Source: JAEDES01 sp045649455 (GTDB lineage Bacteria > Bacillota_I > Bacilli_A > RF39 > UBA660). From it: DNA of 18,425 nt. The notes beneath the pieces were generated by a model that searched no databases, had not been told where the DNA came from, and worked only from the letters and a program-made list of their open reading frames with translations. The position numbers and the translations under genes were made by a program. The first letter of the stretch is position 1; each line of letters starts with the position of its first letter. Location: the NCBI GenBank assembly GCA_045649455.1, contig JAZRPV010000012.1:1-18425 (forward strand). The letters are read 5' to 3'. This document shows, piece by piece, positions 15,922-18,425 of this stretch.

Positions 15922-18425
15922 ATAAATTGTTCTTCTAATTGTTCTAAAGGTTCTTCATCCATAAATTCTGTTTGTAATTCATAATCAACATCACGATATG
16001 CTCTACTACCAGTACCTGCAGGAATTAACTTACCAATGATAACATTTTCTTTTAATCCTGAAAGTGGATCAGCTTTACCTTTAATTGCAGCATCAGTTAA
16101 GATACGAGTTGTTTCTTGGAATGATGCAGCAGATAAGAATGAATCAGTTTCAAGTGCAGCTTTAGTAATTCCAAGTAAGATTGGTTTTCCAAGAGCTGGT
16201 TTCTTACCTCTAATGATTGCATCTTTATTTCCATCAGTGAATTCACGGAAGTTAACAAGTGCACCAGGTATGAAATGAGTATCTCCACCTTCAACAATTC
16301 TAATCTTAGAAATCATTCTACGAGCGATAATTTCGATATGTTTATCAGAAATATCAACACCTTGAGAACGATAAGTATTTTGAACTTCTTTTAAGATATA
16401 TTCTTGTGTAGTAATTGGGTCTGTTACAGCTAATAATTCTTTTGGACTGATAGCTCCTTCTGTAAGTCTATCTCCACAAGTAACTGTATCTCCTTTTTCT
16501 ACGCATAACTTAGAACCATAGTTTGTAACATGTTCTTTAGTTTCAACTTTATTAGTAATACTAATTTTGTATTTTCCATGATCTTCTTTAATCTTAGTAA
16601 TTGTACCATCGATTTCAGCGATAGTAGCTTTAGCTTTTGGATTACGTGCTTCGAATAATTCTTGTACACGAGGAAGACCTTGAGTAATGTCGGCGTCACC
16701 ACCATGCGCAACTCCTCCTGAGTGGAATGTACGCATTGTAAGTTGTGTACCAGGTTCTCCAATTGATTGAGCAGCCATAACACCTACAGCTTCTCCAATT
16801 TCAACTAAGTTACCTGTAGCAAGGTTACGTCCGTAACATTTTTGACATACACCATTTGATGTACCACATGTTAAAATTGTTCTAATTTCAACTTCTTTAA
16901 TTCCAGCAGCAACAATTTTTTCTGCTAGAGATTCAGTAATCATTTGTAATCTATCTACGATAACTGCTTTAGTTTCAGGATGAACGATTTTCTTATTAGC
17001 AAAACGTCCTACGATACGATCTTTTAAACTTTCGATTACAGTACCATTCTTTTCATTTATGAAATCATGTACTAAAACACCTTGATCAGTACCACAGTCT
17101 TCTTCTCTAACAATCATATCTTGAGATACGTCAACTAAACGACGAGTTAAGTATCCTGAGTCTGCAGTCTTTAATGCTGTATCGGCAGAACCTTTACGAG
17201 CACCGTGAGTAGATAAGAAGAATTCAGCAACTGATAATCCTTCAATGAAGTTTGAAAGGATTGGAATTTCTACTGGTGTACCATCTGGCTTAGCCATGAT
17301 ACCACGCATACCAGCAACTTGTGTAAAGTTAGAAATGTTACCACGCGCTTTAGAGTTCATCATGATGAAGATTGGGTTATCTACTTCAGACTTAGCAACT
17401 TCTTCAAGTTCTGCTTTAACGCGGTCAGTTGCACCATTCCATGTTTCAATTACTTTAGTAAATCTTTCTTCTTCTGTAATTAAACCACGTTTATATTGTT
17501 TATTAATTTTATCAACCATTACTTGAGTTTCTTCAACGATTTCTGGTTTCTTTTTACTTAATCTAACATCTGCCATACTAACTGTAATACCAGCGATAGT
17601 AGAATAATAGAATCCTAAATCTTTCATCTTATCAAGCATTGTTGATGTTTCAGTAGTTTTATAACGTTTAAATACTTGAGCAATAATTTTTTCTAATGTA
17701 CCTTTAACAAATGGTTTAACAAGTGGCATTTCTTTAATTGCTTCTGGGATGTTTGTTCCTTTTTCAAGGAAATATTTGTTAGGTGTAATATTAGAAATAT
17801 TTTCATCAGTTGGTTCATTAATAAATGCAAATGAATCTGGTAAGATTTCATTAAATTTAATTTTTCCAACTGTAGTAACTAAGTATTTACCTTTTTGACT
17901 TTCAGTAAATAATTTATATTTAAATGAGTCAACAGGAATTGCAATACGTGTATGTAATGTAATTTCTCTTCTTTCATAAGCCATTAAAGCTTCATTTGAG
18001 TTCTTAAATACACGTCCTTCTCCATCTTCTCCAGCTTTTTCCATAGTTATATAGTAGTTACCTAAAACCATGTCTTGTGATGGAGTAACGATAGGATCTC
18101 CACTCTTTGGATGTAGAATGTTGTTAGAACCTAACATTAACATTCTCGCTTCAGCTTGAGCTTCTTCAGAAAGTGGAACGTGAACAGCCATTTGGTCTCC
18201 ATCGAAGTCAGCGTTGAACGCAGGACATACTAATGGGTGAAGACGAATAGCTTTACCACCAACTAAAATTGGTTCGAATGCTTGGATACCAAGTCTATGT
18301 AATGTAGGAGCACGGTTTAATAAAACTGGGTGTTCTTTAATTACTTCTTCAACAATATCCCAAACAACTGGATCTTGTCCATCAATTAATCTCTTAGCAG
18401 CTTTAATATTGTGAGCAATATCTTT
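15915..18425 (-). CDS. rpoC: DNA-directed RNA polymerase subunit beta', N-terminus missing
   Basis: Catalytic subunit of RNA polymerase. The frame stays open to the right edge, giving 836 visible residues of about 1200; the first 360 or so are outside. The Mg-binding NADFDGDQMAVH is present (residues just before and at 18191), so the Met at 18191 is internal. The zinc-binding cysteines are EEDCGTDQG and TCGTSNGVCQKCYGR. The bridge-helix and trigger-loop region includes GVMAAQSIGEPGTQLTMRTFHSGG and ITQGLPRVQELFEAR. There is no large insertion in the trigger loop, as in Firmicutes. It ends in an acidic tail, EEPLEQLEEQFME. It is transcribed toward the str cluster but separated from it by a terminator and a new promoter. 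Confidence 0.97.
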   Translation of the reverse strand, partial: KDIAHNIKAAKRLIDGQDPVVWDIVEEVIKEHPVLLNRAPTLHRLGIQAFEPILVGGKAIRLHPLVCPAFNADFDGDQMAVHVPLSEEAQAEARMLMLGSNNILHPKSGDPIVTPSQDMVLGNYYITMEKAGEDGEGRVFKNSNEALMAYERREITLHTRIAIPVDSFKYKLFTESQKGKYLVTTVGKIKFNEILPDSFAFINEPTDENISNITPNKYFLEKGTNIPEAIKEMPLVKPFVKGTLEKIIAQVFKRYKTTETSTMLDKMKDLGFYYSTIAGITVSMADVRLSKKKPEIVEETQVMVDKINKQYKRGLITEEERFTKVIETWNGATDRVKAELEEVAKSEVDNPIFIMMNSKARGNISNFTQVAGMRGIMAKPDGTPVEIPILSNFIEGLSVAEFFLSTHGARKGSADTALKTADSGYLTRRLVDVSQDMIVREEDCGTDQGVLVHDFINEKNGTVIESLKDRIVGRFANKKIVHPETKAVIVDRLQMITESLAEKIVAAGIKEVEIRTILTCGTSNGVCQKCYGRNLATGNLVEIGEAVGVMAAQSIGEPGTQLTMRTFHSGGVAHGGDADITQGLPRVQELFEARNPKAKATIAEIDGTITKIKEDHGKYKISITNKVETKEHVTNYGSKLCVEKGDTVTCGDRLTEGAISPKELLAVTDPITTQEYILKEVQNTYRSQGVDISDKHIEIIARRMISKIRIVEGGDTHFIPGALVNFREFTDGNKDAIIRGKKPALGKPILLGITKAALETDSFLSAASFQETTRILTDAAIKGKADPLSGLKENVIIGKLIPAGTGSRAYRDVDYELQTEFMDEEPLEQLEEQFME

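Noticed and set aside
16097..16783. Alternative-frame minus-strand frames inside rpoC
   Set aside because: They are nested in well-conserved RpoC sequence and rich in Leu/Lys from frame-shifted reading; no independent start signals.
1..18425. Genome uses translation table 4 (TGA = Trp)
   Set aside because: About 22 Trp residues, including conserved ones, are all TGG, and only one sense-position TGA exists in some 16 kb of coding sequence. In AT-rich table-4 genomes TGA dominates. The lone TGA also falls at an Arg, not a Trp, position.
1..18425. CRISPR arrays, transposons, prophage or tRNA/rRNA genes
   Set aside because: No regularly spaced repeats, transposase motifs, terminal inverted repeats or RNA gene cores were seen on either strand by eye.

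Overview
This window is about 18.4 kb of AT-rich chromosome, most likely from an anaerobic, walled, low-GC Gram-positive of the Bacilli or an uncultured gut relative. This placement rests on the gene orders secG-rnr-smpB and rpoC / rpsL-rpsG-fusA-tuf, a proline T-box leader on proS, Firmicutes-type S12, ProRS and EF-G sequences, and dense Shine-Dalgarno sites. Nothing resembles an island, prophage, insertion sequence or CRISPR array. The content is housekeeping.

Layout: the + strand opens inside pflB, followed by its activase pflA (anaerobic pyruvate cleavage). A convergent pair of terminators separates them from a minus-strand block read from right to left. That block holds a peptidoglycan gene (murD) with a DUF1653 gene, then proS under a T-box leader, an atypical kinase-like protein, secG, rnr and smpB. 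secG, rnr and smpB cover protein export, RNA decay and ribosome rescue. A FemAB/MurM-like gene is divergent from murD on the + strand across a 146-bp two-promoter gap, so cell-wall precursor synthesis and peptide branching sit side by side. After another convergent terminator pair comes the minus-strand str cluster: rpoC (N-terminus beyond the right edge), its terminator, a promoter and leader, then rpsL-rpsG-fusA, and tuf with its own promoter.

Four points deserve a second look. (1) fusA carries one in-frame TGA at codon 121, where EF-G normally has Arg, in an otherwise full-length gene. None of the 15 visible gene ends uses TGA, but all 22 or so Trp codons are TGG, so a simple TGA=Trp code is not supported. 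(2) The proS leader has a readable proline specifier, a UGGU tRNA-end site and a terminator. Between that terminator and proS lies an unexplained 22-codon reading frame with a strong ribosome binding site. (3) A 256-aa protein keeps parts of a protein-kinase fold with altered catalytic residues. (4) Ribosomal protein S12 has Ile where Pro90 (E. coli numbering) is normally conserved. No clearly novel multi-gene system is visible.
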